Below are positions 46,814 through 59,660 of a stretch of 64,000 nucleotides of DNA, one piece after another. The notes below the pieces were generated by a model. The model did no database searches, had not been told where the DNA came from, and was given only the letters and a program-made list of their open reading frames with translations. How positions within the stretch are numbered: the stretch's first letter is position 1; every line of letters starts with the position of its first letter. Source of the stretch: Stichopus chloronotus (lineage: Eukaryota > Echinodermata > Holothuroidea > Aspidochirotida > Stichopodidae); the NCBI GenBank assembly GCA_021234535.1, contig CM037843.1:21173911-21237910 (forward strand), read 5' to 3'. The translations under genes and the position numbers were made by a program.

Positions 46814-49099
46814 ATTACACATTCCCTCCCCTCATTTATGTACCTTGCTACTTGAGATAATGACGTCCAACATTGTGTCTGAAAATTCATTCCTGGCCAA
46901 TAACTCAAGCCGTCGGAAGTAAAATTTGGTAAACATCTGCAATTCCAATTCAAATTGTTGGTTCATTTTTGACCTTAATAAGAAAAGGCAGCCATTTCCT
47001 ATGAAGTCTACAGGAAGTGGAAAGATCTCACTTTATTAGGACAATTGGATTTATACAGGATAGGTTTAATCAGAAGAGAGAAAGGGCAGCAAAGGTCATG
47101 ACCCAAAAATAAGGTATATTGCATGGCTGAAATCGAGCCTTATCAAAATCTTTCTCCCACTTTTTTCCTGTTTCACTTTGGTTGTAGTCACAGTTGATTG
47201 ACCTGTCAACCGTCAACACAAAGGCATGCATGTGCACCACAAGGCACATGATCGGTCAACCGTAATAGCGCACACTGGCTATAGGATTAAGAATTGACAG
47301 GATGTGCACACTTCGATTACTATTAAACAGACTTATCAGATGACTCCCAAGGAGACTGCATAGATACAGCAAATATGCCAGATCTGCTGTTATCTGCTAC
47401 AATGGTCACCAAAGAATCCCATGTTCTAAGAGCATGTTACAAAGTTGACAGTTTTGGGAATATCAGTTTGCAAATATTATATAATATACAATTTTTACAC
47501 ATTTGAAATGTTTCTCGATGCATGTGCAATGTGGACAATCTCTAACAGATAAGTGTCTGCTGGCAACCTAACACATTCAGGACACACTTGCAACTGCTCT
47601 AAGCCAACCACAGTCCACTGGCAATGGTAGAGTCCAGGATCCATGATTTGGCCACGTGGCTCATGACAAGCCATCAAAGGGGTGGGGTTAGAAATTGCAG
47701 TGATGCAATCAGAACTACAGCATCATCTTCCACCATTTCCCCAACATTCCTCATTTTCTCTTTTGTCTTTGAGGAATTACAATGTAAGAAAGTAACATCA
47801 TTAGGATAGTACACAGATTACTGTTTAATATTCAATGAGTTGCTAGGACATCTGTTACACGATATCAACTGGATTGTCGCTCCCCACAAAACTGGGGCTC
47901 TTGGCCAAAACATTAATGTAACACACATGAAACCTGAACCATCCTAATTGAACCATACCACCACTGAGTCAGCCGGCAACTATTTTTTCCATTGTCTTCT
48001 GCATCATTATTACCACGGCAACCAAAACAACAATTGTTCTGAGTGACAGTTTATGTGCACCGACTTCCCTCTTCCACCTTTCACGGTTACATGGTAACAG
48101 CAATTGACGACCTTTCACGTATCGAGACCCCCAGGACCCAACCACATATCTCATTTGAATGCCACAGGATGGGATGGATAAAGAAAGAAGAAACAAACTT
48201 CAAACTGCACATAATTACTTACTCACTGGTCCTTCCTACTTAGTACCAGTTTGAAATAGAGATAGATCATTTTAAATGGAAATGTGATAACAGCTTTGAC
48301 AAACAGGATTACAGCTGTTTCAGAGTGTTCACAAACTCTGCCAGCGAGCTGATGTGGGTGGTGCATCGACGTCTTTGTCTCTGAGGAATCTAGTTTACAA
48401 ATCTTTGACTGCAGTCATTAGGCTTCTACTGTGTAATAAATCTCAGAGACAGATCAGTGACATTGGATATTCTGCTGACAAGTTTACATCAGATCTATCA
48501 ACAACAAAACACAAATATTGGCTTGGTGATATACCAACTTGCACGAATAATTAATCCAGATATGCCAGCAACCCCCCTCCCCAGGGAAGGAAGGGGCAAA
48601 CTCCATACGTGACTTGTGTGAGTTGATGTATATTTTGATCACTTCTGAAACTGTGACAATCTGCAAACTTAAAATTCAGAAAATGAAAAACTTTATCAAG
48701 TGTATGGAAGATCAGTTCAATTAGTCTGGGATATTGATGGTGTGGTACTCAGTGAAAATGGTTTCTCCAAATTTTCCTTTTTTAACGTTACTATCTTTGC
48801 TCTAACTAGTAGGGATATATAGCTTTTGTCAGGCATTCAGCATAGCTCACTTGATGAAAAGCAACACGTCGAGTTTTTGATAGAAGAAACACTTTACACA
48901 AGGTGGCACTTACAGAGATGTGGCACTTACAGAGAATGTGACAAAATTAACAAAATAAAGCAAATGTTTAACCAAGCAAGAAGCAGCCATTGATTTTCAA
49001 GTCCACCAAAAATTAAACTAAATATCCTCTACAAAAGATATCTGACTCTAACTCTCATGTAAATGCAGCTCTGAAAAAAATTCACTTGTTAAATATTCA
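46814..49099. other. No gene recognised; 17-bp tandem at 48903-48936
   Basis: GTGGCACTTACAGAGAT is duplicated at 48903-48919 and 48920-48936 with one change. Otherwise only short unrecognised frames occur. Confidence 0.45.
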
Positions 49100-49318
49100 T
49101 TACATGACGCCACTGTTTCAAGTTCAACCAATCACTGGGGTAATGTTTACTTATGAGCAATGCTAAAAACAGATTCAACGCACAGATAATCCTTCTGCAT
49201 GTAACATTGATATTTAATACAGTGTACAGCGCCAACAACAGTGTGTTCACAAGTGAAATGGGAGAACAGCAAGGGTGTAGTTTGAACTCCAGAAGCGTAA
49301 CCTGACTTCTTTTTAACA
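49100..49318 (+). repeat. Dispersed repeat family Y, copy 2
   Basis: Same orientation and order of blocks as 36340-36572: CACTGTTTCA, CCAATCACT, TTTACTTATGAGCAA, CTAAAAACAGAT, AACAGTGTGTTCACAA, CTGACTT. The two copies are 12.8 kb apart. Confidence 0.65.
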
Positions 49319-51480
49319 GAAAAGTAACTTCCAAGAATTCAAAACAGACAGTTGTAATTTCTTGATTTTTATTTTCACACTTTTAAATAGGAATAGGCTA
49401 GCTAAGCAAGATTAATGTCTTCAAGGATGGTATTTAAATCACTACAGTTTGTAAAATCATAGTGAGGGCAGGATGCAAATTGCCACTTTAGACCATGATA
49501 CAGGAATCTTGCAAGGTTGAAATTCCTTATCTTGTAAACAATTCCACAGCAGCAGGGCATTTTCATTAATTATCACATAGTTGCAGGTGATTTGTAGTCA
49601 GTGGTCACTTTCCTACCACAGCTGAATGGGTGCACAGGCCAATCGAAGAAGTCACAGACACCATCCTAACTGTGAAAAACATTTGAGGCCAAGGAAGGAG
49701 GGTTTTAACAACAATGTATTACAACATATGTTTAATCCCTCTTTTAATGGTTCAACCCCAGCCATGGTCTCATATCGAACTTAATGAAACATTTAAAATG
49801 TTGCATCATGCCAGATTTAATAAACAGCATCAAGAAAATCAATGTTATGAGAGATTGTTCCCTTACCCACAAGACCCATCCCCCTTTTCATCTCACCTGT
49901 TAAAATAGATGCAATTATACTTGTTTAGAGTCTTCCCCAACCCCAACCCCCCCCCAAAAAAAAAACTCAAGAAAAAGCTATCCATTTACAAGGGATTTTT
50001 TTCATACAAATATTGTCAAATACCACTGTCAATGAAATTATGGGACCCTCCACACTGACAGCCTACAAATGAGCTTTACATGTGTCTAAAAGGTGCTCAT
50101 ATAGCTGATATTCAAGTTTCTAAAAAAACATGACAATGCTTATTATTAGCATAATTCATGAAGTTTCACATTCAATACTTATTACAACTTGGAAAGATTT
50201 GATCCTGACTTGTACTGGCTGTGTGAATATGAAATAATACTGTTGTGAAAAGTGTCTGATCATGAATTTTCCAAAACCGAATTTTATCACCCATCACGCA
50301 CTCATTAATTTTTCTTTGTATACAACAGATGGGGACCCTTCTAGTTTGAGCATTTGTCGTTAGTACGTGAAGGAAACTTGGCAGGTTAAGGAAAATGCAG
50401 AATTTCATGACACAACTCAATGAGCCTCTTTAAAAACCATGACCACATATCCTCGTGAATTTGTGTGTCAGCAAAATCAGCACTGTTTTTCTCCAAAAGC
50501 TTTGATAAGAAAAGCATGTGATATAAGTTTCTTTTCAGTGAGATTTTACACCTGTGATAAGGCATTAATTTGTTTTTCCTTCTACTGCAGGTACAGAGCC
50601 ACAGGGGCAGGGAGAGCATAGGGGTAGGTGTCCACCAAAATTTTCAAATATTTTTCAACAAAAGGTCCTGTTTTTTTTATCGAATACAAATACAAGGAAG
50701 AAAATATGGAAAATCTAGCACCATTTTGCATCAAGGGGCAAACTTTTTCAAAGGGTGCGGGATGCCCCCTCTTCCAGGCCAGCTTAACTCCATCATTGAT
50801 GTGCCTCCCACATTCCTTAGTCTTTCCTGTCCTTTATATAACCAGGGAGGTGCCACTCTAACAACTTCCAAAGCTTGAAGTAGTAACTTTTACCACTCTG
50901 GCATCTCTCTACTTTTTTAAAGTCTGTCTCAATTCACGTAAAACTGCCAGTGACTCACCCTTCTCAATCATGTTAGCTCTCTCTGTAATTCCTGATCATG
51001 TACTACTACTACCTATGCAGTTATGAAGGGAATTTGCTTATTGCAAGCATCCCAAAACTGAAACCAAGGTCATCCATCAATCCTTGGTTATATTGATCAG
51101 TGTTACATTTCAAAAATTCATGAATACTACAGGCTGGAATGTAAAATGACAGAAATTAAAAGAACTCACCATGGAATGAAAGCACCAGGAACTGTCTCTA
51201 CATGGTTTTTCTCCCAAGAGTAAAATAAAACATAATTTTTGTAATTATGTCTTTTTTCCCTGCTGGATTGTCTAAGGCAGGGGAAGGAAATTCCTGCAGG
51301 GAATTTCTCCACAACCACAAAACAATGAATCCTAATAAACCTTAAAGCGATTTCATGCAAAGATTTCACGCACAAGGCAAAACATAAAAACATAAACGTG
51401 TCATAAACAAAAGTTTTTTCATTTTCTAACGTAACACCAAAAAGTGTAAAATACGATAATGCGGTAGACAGTTTTTGAAA
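49319..51480. other. No gene recognised; acceptor-like site at 50590
   Basis: A pyrimidine tract ending TTCTACTGCAG at 50590 is a good-looking 3' splice site on the plus strand, but the sequence after it (a 102-codon frame at 50570-50878) matches no known protein. On the minus strand CATG|GTGAGT near 51166 resembles a splice donor. Neither can be tied to an exon. Confidence 0.4.
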
Positions 51481-51900
51481 GTATGTTAGTAATGAATACT
51501 GAATTTGTCAAAACAGCTGATCACTGACACCTCAAAAATGCAATCACTTTGTAACTTATTTTTGAATTCAGTGCTTTGTTTCAGCATATACTACAATTCC
51601 TGATCCTGACCAATGAGCGACAACTTAAGTAGAGTGTTTTTAGATACCCCAGTGAGACCTGTACTGTTGCATATTCATTAAGTAGGTGTTTATAGTAAGA
51701 ACTGTTACTTTCCAAATATGATTTCTGCTCTTTACTGTTTTTATGCCAATCCTGTTTCTTTTCATAGTAGCTACTGTCATTTTTGTTTATTGAAAGAGGT
51801 ATTCCATGCAGCAACGACCTCTCCTGTACATTTTAAAATAAAAGGCAGAGATCAAACATGATCTCATCCTTCTGGTTCTTTAGTACAGACACAATCACAT
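51481..51900 (-). repeat. Dispersed repeat family X, copy 2 (minus strand)
   Basis: The reverse complement aligns with 12667-13098 throughout. The minus-strand frame encodes SINKNDSSYYEKKQDWHKN followed by a second SSYY 24 residues after the first, that is, an internal repeat of an SSYY-containing unit. The frame remains open for 77 codons (51581-51814), longer than in copy 1. Conservation of peptide as well as DNA hints at a coding origin, probably from a transposable element; the protein is not one I can identify. Confidence 0.75.
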
Positions 51901-54900
51901 TAAATGTAGTGATACGTCATTTGTCGAATTTCCTCTAAAATCTCACCCTAGATGAATATCAAAAGATAGGAAGCATAATGGAGTGAAAACAAAAGGTATT
52001 ATTTATAAAGCTACTAATTTAACTTACCAAAAGATTAGATCTACGTGATTCCCTTGCCTTTTACTGGTAGCGGGGAGACTCATTCACTTTTGTGTAAGAC
52101 TGCCAGGTCAAATATGCAAAATGACCGTCAGTAAGTTTGCATACAACTTTCTATTGCCATTTTAGTTTCACTGGACATATGCAAGTTGAATTTTGTTGAA
52201 AAATCAAAATGTATAACACTACTACCTTGAACACAAAATACCAAAGGAACTATACACCCAGTGACATTTCACCTAATTTATTTGATTTTTACTATTTGAT
52301 TGAGGGATTGATATTGATGATATGAGGAAAAAGTGGGCTCATGACCAGATGGCAATAGTATTTCAACAAAAAACCTAAATGTGAGTCACATTATACCACA
52401 ATGGCAAATAATTACAAAGTTAAAATATCATTACTCTTTGAAATCCCTGCAGTGGGAACATGTTAGCAATTACCCTCTTATTTCTTGTTGGAGTAGCAAC
52501 ATTCACAAAGATATTGGTCTTAGTTCTGATAAGACATTTGCTCTCCTATCACAACTACTTTTAGCCTCTTCACCCTTTCACAAGATTTAAAAGTTGTGGC
52601 ATCAATAATTGCTCCTGGAGTCCCTTCTAATATGAAGCACATTCATGCTTTGTACTTGAGCAAGTCGGAAACATTTCACACTCAAATTATATCATAATAC
52701 CCATGACTGCAATTTAAGTTCCAATAATCTTTTATTTCTAGAATTGCTATATGAATGTGGTGGGTGCCAAATGTTGTGTCATGTGTAGACAAAATGTCAT
52801 TAAAAGACAAAAGATCTTCGGAGAGACACACAAGGTCTTTAAGGGACAAAAATAAGACATCTTGTATCTATGCAGATCAAGATCGGCTTTGTTTAAAAAT
52901 ATTTTGCACTTCAAAATCAAACATGACATTAAATGTACAATTTCATTGTGCTCTTTGAAATAAGGTTAAACTTTCAAGAATGATAAGAGACGACGCAGGG
53001 GAGTTTTACGATGTACAGAGGGAGAGAAAGGAAGGTTGGCAACTGACAGACATGCTGTGAAAGAGAGGAAATGAAGGAGGAAGAAAAAAAAAAGAATCCT
53101 CCTGACCTGTCATTCAGTTCTGAATGTCTCCAACCATTACATAACAACATTCATGAAGGGTCTCCTTGTGAAATGTTCACACTTTTCTCATCAATATTTT
53201 ACCCACTGAGTCATTCAATTGTCGCATATTATTCGAATGCTGAGGACCTCTGGGAGACAAAACTTTTGAATGCATTCTGGTAAATTAAGCTTGGCATGGT
53301 ATAAATACTGGCTGACACAGTTGACTTTAAACTGGCCACAAATGTGTCACATACAAAAGAAAACATAACTTTCTGATCTTTCTAAGTTGTGTTCATAACA
53401 TTTTTACACTACACTTTCATATTTATGTAAAAACTTTTATTCACAATACTGTTTCTTCACAGGGCTGAAGCCATGTTTATATGTGTTACTTCTCCGTATC
53501 ACAACTACGGGATTTTCTGCTGTTTGCGTTATTACTGATTGCTTCACGGTTTACATGGGACGTTTGAATGACTATGATATGGACCAAAAATAGTTTAAAC
53601 GATTCTGTTTGATCAGCAACCCTATCTGGCCATTATTACATATCAATGTGAATTAAAAACACAAACATCACAAATATTTCCACAGAACTCTCTCTGTCTC
53701 TCTGCTTTTGTCTGTGGTTGTTGTTGGTGCGTTTCACCGAATCCATTAAAATGACTGACGATAACTTTGGCAGAGTTGGAACTTACGGGGCAAACAAACG
53801 ATGACAAAGAACGTGCTGGATCACATAAATATCCCTTGTTTCTTTTTTTCCAGTGGGAACAAAACACCTCATCTGCCTGGGTTTAATTATTCTCTCTGAA
53901 AGGAAATACTGCAAACCAATTAGTTCTTAACAAGCTTAAGAATAGTCACTGGAATTGGTTAGAAACAAAAACATTCAAAAGCTAGCAGCACCTCTATCAA
54001 TAGTAGTAAAGAATTCCATACAATGGGCAAACTGCTTTAAATAACAACAGATATCTCGAAAATGTCATCAAATATTCAGCGGGAGGATTGAAAATAATTT
54101 TGGGAATTGCTTGTCACTGGAAGTTCTGCATCAATGGGTGCAATATCTAGAAATAAAATGTTTATAAAAAATAACAACTAGTGTGTCCTTGATGGAATAA
54201 TAGCTACATAGAGTGAGTGGCAGCTACCGCGTCAGAACAAGAAGGTACTGCTTGAAGAGTGTATGGAAGCACTTTACTACTGAGAATTGTGATCCAGACA
54301 ACTCTAATAGCAATTTGTGTGAAGCCACACATAACTTAATCATGCATGCATTATCATTTAAACACATTACAACGGCAGTTTACGGTTTAATAGAATGCAT
54401 ATATGGGTTAATATAAAGATGGATATGAAAATGTGAAAACTGAAAACTCATTAGTTGAAATTTTTATCAGATTACCTAGGTTTCATTACTACAATATAAA
54501 ATTAGCTAGATTAATGACAAGTGTGTAAAAGCTGGAACTTGTTTTCATGCTCAGCCACAACAATGTGTTCTGTGTACAGCAGGTGTGTTCCTTATGTCTT
54601 ATAATGGTTACATGGCAAACGCACAATTATGTTGTTCTACGTGAAGGACTTGCCAGAAACAAGTTAAAAGAAAAACTTTTTAAATAAGACTTCATTGTTG
54701 GATTCCTTTATAATTGTCTTTATGCAGAAGCTTGTCCTCCATGTAAAATCATGTTCACTTCTCTTTCTTTTTCTTATTTCCAAAGGTGATGACTGACTTT
54801 GTCATCGCATGTCATGAGTTTTACAAGGTGAATATTGATACTAACAGGAGAAACAAAATATGAACAATCAGATTCCATTCCACTTTACCAGCAAAGAGCA

Positions 54901-57204
54901 AGCATTTTTGCACGATCATGTGTTGGCTGTCGATCTATATTTCAGTACCGTAGCCAAGAATGAAAAGGTATAGAGTGCACCAAACTTTGATGTAGGCCGT
55001 GTTGCACTTTCATACTGTTTCAACTTTGCAAGGTTAAGTTCCCTCCATCCACATCTCACCCCAATTTCAGGTCCACAAAATGCTAACTTTAAAGCAACAT
55101 ATTGCTATCAACAGGCTGATCTTTCACTGACAGATCAAACCCTTACCAACATTCAAATACCATATTTGAATCCATTATGCTCTGTACTGGCCAACCTTTT
55201 CTCAACACAAAATCATTGCATCTTATTCAGAATGAGCCTAACCAAGCCATTGGCCCATTGAAATCTTCATTACTGTCATTATGTTGTGTCTGTGTTGCAT
55301 TTTATTTTTCATCACTGCAATTTACCTTGATATGCCCTTCTGATATGAAGCACATGGGAATAAGGTGCTCGCCTGTTATTACACAAGTTGGCAGCAAAGT
55401 TGGTGTTAACGGTTTCCAGTATGCTTGCCATGATAGATGGGAGTGCATTTTATCGTATGAGACGGGTAAGTTACAAGTGACATAAATACTTCTACAGTTG
55501 ACAAGATCTCTTGTGAACAGAAGTAGTGTTGTTTGTGAAAGAGTTAAGTCAGGCCAGAAACCTATGATGATATTGTTGCCTTTGTGACCGTCCCAATTCT
55601 TTTTCCAAGAACTATGATACCCAAACCGGTTTACTTTAGCACCTCTCTAAGACTCCATGGGATACCATGACTTGATTTTAAGCCATGTACACAAGTTTGT
55701 CAAACCAGGTGCTACCAAGACCTTTCCAGGGGAAAATTGTAACCATTTATTCATTACTGTGAAACACTAGTAACGTAGATCTGTTGTCATGGTTACCAAA
55801 ACTTGCGTGCATTAAGATAGCTGAATATTCTGGGCCATCCATCATCCACCAGAGGAGTCTCTGCATCAAGATCTTAGTCCACGTCCAGATTTGAAGAGGA
55901 TCAGAACCAAATCTGAATTTTATCATGCACAATCTGATCCTGGAAATCTAGAAGCTCATTCTTAAGTTAAAAATTAATCCAGAATCTAGTGTACATGAAC
56001 AAGTGACAGTGATCAAACAGCAGCATTTTATTCCAAGGAAATAAAGATACAGAATACAAAGAATCTACAGGTTAAAATAAATGAAAACATATCGGCTGAC
56101 GAACAAAGCACCAGATCAATTTCAAACACGTAATGGAATAACTCCACATATTTATACAAACACTTTGAGGGAACCAGCTTTTTGTTTACATGCATCAGTA
56201 ACAAAATTGCCAGATTGATTCTGGGAAAGCTTTTCAGTTGGAAAAAATCTGTTTTCCCTTTTCCCTTGAATGGTACTTGGCTGCAAAGAGGCTTAATGGA
56301 AATCACATGTTACAAAGAACAGGTAAACAATTTAGGCCAAATAGTGGGTAAATGGCACAGGCTGCGTATTACACTTCGGCCTAAACACACATTCCTTGTT
56401 TTTCAACTCCTGGAATACCTTCAAAGAAAGTTGCATTTTTGACAATTTATTCTGACAAATCAAACAATGGAAAGGAATGGAAGCAATGTTGAAACTTCGC
56501 TGTTTTTGGTTTGGATACTTCCACCTATCAAAAAAACTTGGGACAATAGCCCACCCATCCCCTCACAAAGGTAGGGCCAATCCTTTGACTGAAGATCAAA
56601 TGCATTGGTACAATAGCTTTCTATGGAGGCCTATCAAAGGTTAGTGCAGAAGCCTAATTTTCTGGTTCATCAGCAGAGGCCTTTGTCACTTTACTAGTGG
56701 GGGACACTGCATATTAACCATCCACAAAACTGGCTAAATAGTTTTACTTTGTAACCTTTCCTTCATAATAGGCTCAAAGGAGAAAAGGGTGAAACTTGAA
56801 ACACTAAAAGGGCACAGGGCATATCAGTTATGTCACCGGCATCAAGGACCAGTTAGAATGGTGCATATAAAATTATGTTTAGGGCCACTGAATATAAATC
56901 ACATCACAGGCCCTGCTGTAGTTGCTATGGGAGAAAATTTGAAGGTAATAGCTTATATTTATTTTTCCCTTTCATTTTTATTTCTGATGAACCAGATTGA
57001 GTTGACTGGCAGCTAGATCTGAAATGGGGTTGTCAACAGCACCCTGGACCATAAGGACTTTGTGAACGAAATGCTATAAGAGATGTTATAAAAACACAAC
57101 TTATTAACCCCTTAGGTACTTAAACATACACCCCAATAAAGACGATGTATTCTTGTTCAAGGATACAACCTTTTTTATCTTTCTACATTTTGTCTTGTGC
57201 CTTT
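51901..57204. other. Long CpG-poor stretch without recognised genes
   Basis: About 5.3 kb with only short frames (for example 55177-55485 plus, 56028-56306 minus), none recognisable. A weak RFX-like site is at 55793-55806. The stretch is consistent with intron or intergenic DNA. Confidence 0.45.
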
Positions 57205-57287
57205 TTGATGTTTTGTGTTTGTAAAGCGCCACAGAGCAATTATCCTATTGGATACGGTGCTTTATAAGTTTTGCATAATAATAATAA
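57205..57287 (+). mobile_element. 3' tail of a LINE/SINE-type retroelement
   Basis: GTAAAGCGCC (57221-57230) is followed by GGTGCTTTATAAG and then a (TAA)n end (57276-57287). AAAGCGCC (57223-57230) pairs with GGTGCTTT (57256-57263, one G-T pair). This tail of a stem-loop, AGCGC/GCTTTATAA and a short simple repeat is typical of L2/CR1-clade LINEs and the SINEs that borrow their tails. The 5' part is not recognisable, so this is a truncated copy. Confidence 0.6.
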
Positions 57288-59459
57288 CTGATATGACAAT
57301 GACTAAACTCAAACCTGTAATCTTCAGATCACAAGAACTGAACATAACACAACAGTTTTAAGAGCAAAGGGGGCCTCAAAATGCATTGAGAATACAGGTG
57401 CAAAAAAAAAAAAAAAAGGAGAAACCATTGTAACCACTAGGATATCCAAAAACATTCCGATTCTTCCAGAATCAGCAGAGGAATTTGCCAATGTTAACCT
57501 TGAAACGGTTAGCTGACAGAAAGGAAGTTAACCACCCACCCATGCAGACTATTCCATTCACTAGCAATCCATTCATGAGAGAAGGTGAGCTTGCTAATGA
57601 AGAAACTCAGCCACAATAATGAGTTGAACATCAAATCTCTTAGACTGGTGACATTTGGTGAGACACTTTTAGAAATGTGTGTGCTAGGTCTACTGACTAG
57701 ATATCTGCAACATTCACAACACAGACATAAGAGAAAAATATTCCAATCAAATCATCATTTACTGGTCCCTATCATGCAAACATACCACACATCTCCCTTC
57801 TTTTTGTCCCTCCAATGGAAATGTTATATAAGCATTGTGTAAAAAAAAAATGATTACACTCATCTTGAGGAAGACCTGGGAATAATTAAGTGCTTAGTTT
57901 CCCATCATTCCGAGTGACAAATATGCATCCTGCCAAGACTGGACGAAGTAAACTGACTTGAAGTTGAATTTCATCCCCTCCCCCCCAAAAAAAAAAAAAC
58001 AAAAAACAAAAAACCCTCAACTGATGGATATCAAAGTTTCTGGATGGTTGTTAACCTAGAATGAAGGAAAAACTGATTATTTGGGTGGATTTCTTCGTAC
58101 CTTATAGAAGTAGAAACTTCAAAGTACACCAGAGTGGAATTGGCTATCAGCTTGTGTCCTTGTGAACTATAAAAATAGTGCAAACTACTTCATTCCAGTA
58201 AATCCTGAGGGCAATGCCCATGAGGTCAGATGATGTCACACAAAAAGCCTTCACATGGATGGCAAACACTTTAAGAGCATAATCCTCATGTGGGTGTTTA
58301 AAGTCATTCACTTACAAATATTTAAGGGAAACATCACCTGGAGAAGGGGAAGTTGGATCAATGATCTACGGCGATAAACGGGCTAAGTACGTCATTTACG
58401 GCAGCATTATGTAATTTTAATCATTAATTTGTCCAAGGTCTGTCACTTAATGAGGCCAATGGTCCCATCAACACACAAATCAAGGGATTGACCAGGTCCT
58501 CACCAGGAATCCCAGATGTGGGTGGACAACTGGATAGAAAAGTTAAAGGTGAGGGACAACCATGCACTGATGCAGACAGAAATTACAGATACTTAGTTCT
58601 GAGGCACCAGGGTCATGCTATGGAGATCACTGTAGTAAATGCATCGAAATAAAAATGAATAGTCCAATATGTGAACCAAGGAAAAAATGTCACTCTTTCA
58701 TGTTGCAGCCATTCAATCAATTAACATGTCACTTGGTCTTTACATAAATTGCATTTCACATCTGTGATAACAGACACAATTAATACCACAGGCCATCATT
58801 TACTTTTCCATGCATTTTCACTGAGTCATAGTGAGTGAGAGATGATTGAGACAGCCAAAAGTTGGTAAGTGGAGTAACTTTCCGAAACTGAAAAAGAATT
58901 GCACCTCTTGAACTTTGACATACATAAACCAATGCACCCTACAGAGGGCAGGCCCTGCTGGGTTCAACTTTTGACAATCAGTTACTATCTACTCGAACAT
59001 GAATAAATAAAAAAATTAGTTAAAATGCAAAAGCACTTTTAAGGAAGAGTATTGTCCCTATCCAATATGGAAACTTGAACACAGTTAAAGTCTGAAAGTG
59101 TTATGTTTGTCCCCCCCACAAATGTAAACTTGGCCCCCACCCAACATCTGAGTTAAGGTACGATGGTTGCAAGATCCCCTCCATCCTACCCCCAGATTAT
59201 ATAATATATTACGGCTGACTTTCACTCTAGCCAATATACACTGCGGAATGACAGAAGTTACATCATAACATTGTAACAAGCAAACTTACACAAAGAGAGG
59301 ACTAATGTTACGGTTTAAAGGCCCAGACTGAGCTTGTCAGCGAATCTGAATGACAGAAAGAGGAGTTTTCCCATGTCCCTGATACAAAAACATAGTGGGA
59401 TGAATTTAAGGAAAGAAAAACTTTACAGGTGGGTGAAAAGTAAAACACAATTTCAATAA
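57288..59459. other. No gene recognised; A-rich runs
   Basis: A-rich runs near 57401 and 57987 could be retroposon tails. Frames are short and unrecognised. CpG is low until about 59.4 kb. Confidence 0.45.
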
Positions 59460-59660
59460 AATGTCATGTAACGTCAAGCATCACGAAGATAGTATTTGGA
59501 ATTGTAGCGATCCTGTGATCTCTGTATGGTTTCAGAAGAGCGCCATCTATTGACTTTATCACTGATCTAACTTGTCGCATCTTTTACGATTTGCCGAATA
59601 TTAAATTGCCCTGGATCTTTATGACTGGGACTTGGAATTGAAATAAAGGAGGACTGGTAA
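59460..59660 (+). promoter_or_regulatory. Candidate promoter/first exon with CTCF-like site
   Basis: CpG frequency rises here, at the edge of the CpG-depleted block. AGCGCCATCTATTGA (59539-59553) read on the minus strand gives TCAATAGATGGCGCT, matching 10 of the 12 core positions of the CTCF consensus CCASYAGRKGGC. ACTG|GTAAGA (GT at 59657) is a good plus-strand splice donor about 100 bases further on. Together these could mark a boundary or the start of a transcript. No coding start is visible; the call is inference. Confidence 0.3.

Noticed and set aside
46481..46922. Open frames on both strands rich in Asp/Met/Trp or Ser/His/Ile
   Set aside because: They are translations of the (TCCA)n microsatellite.
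50570..50878. Possible exon after the acceptor-like TTCTACTGCAG
   Set aside because: Two overlapping frames are equally open, neither encodes a recognisable protein, and no downstream donor is convincing.
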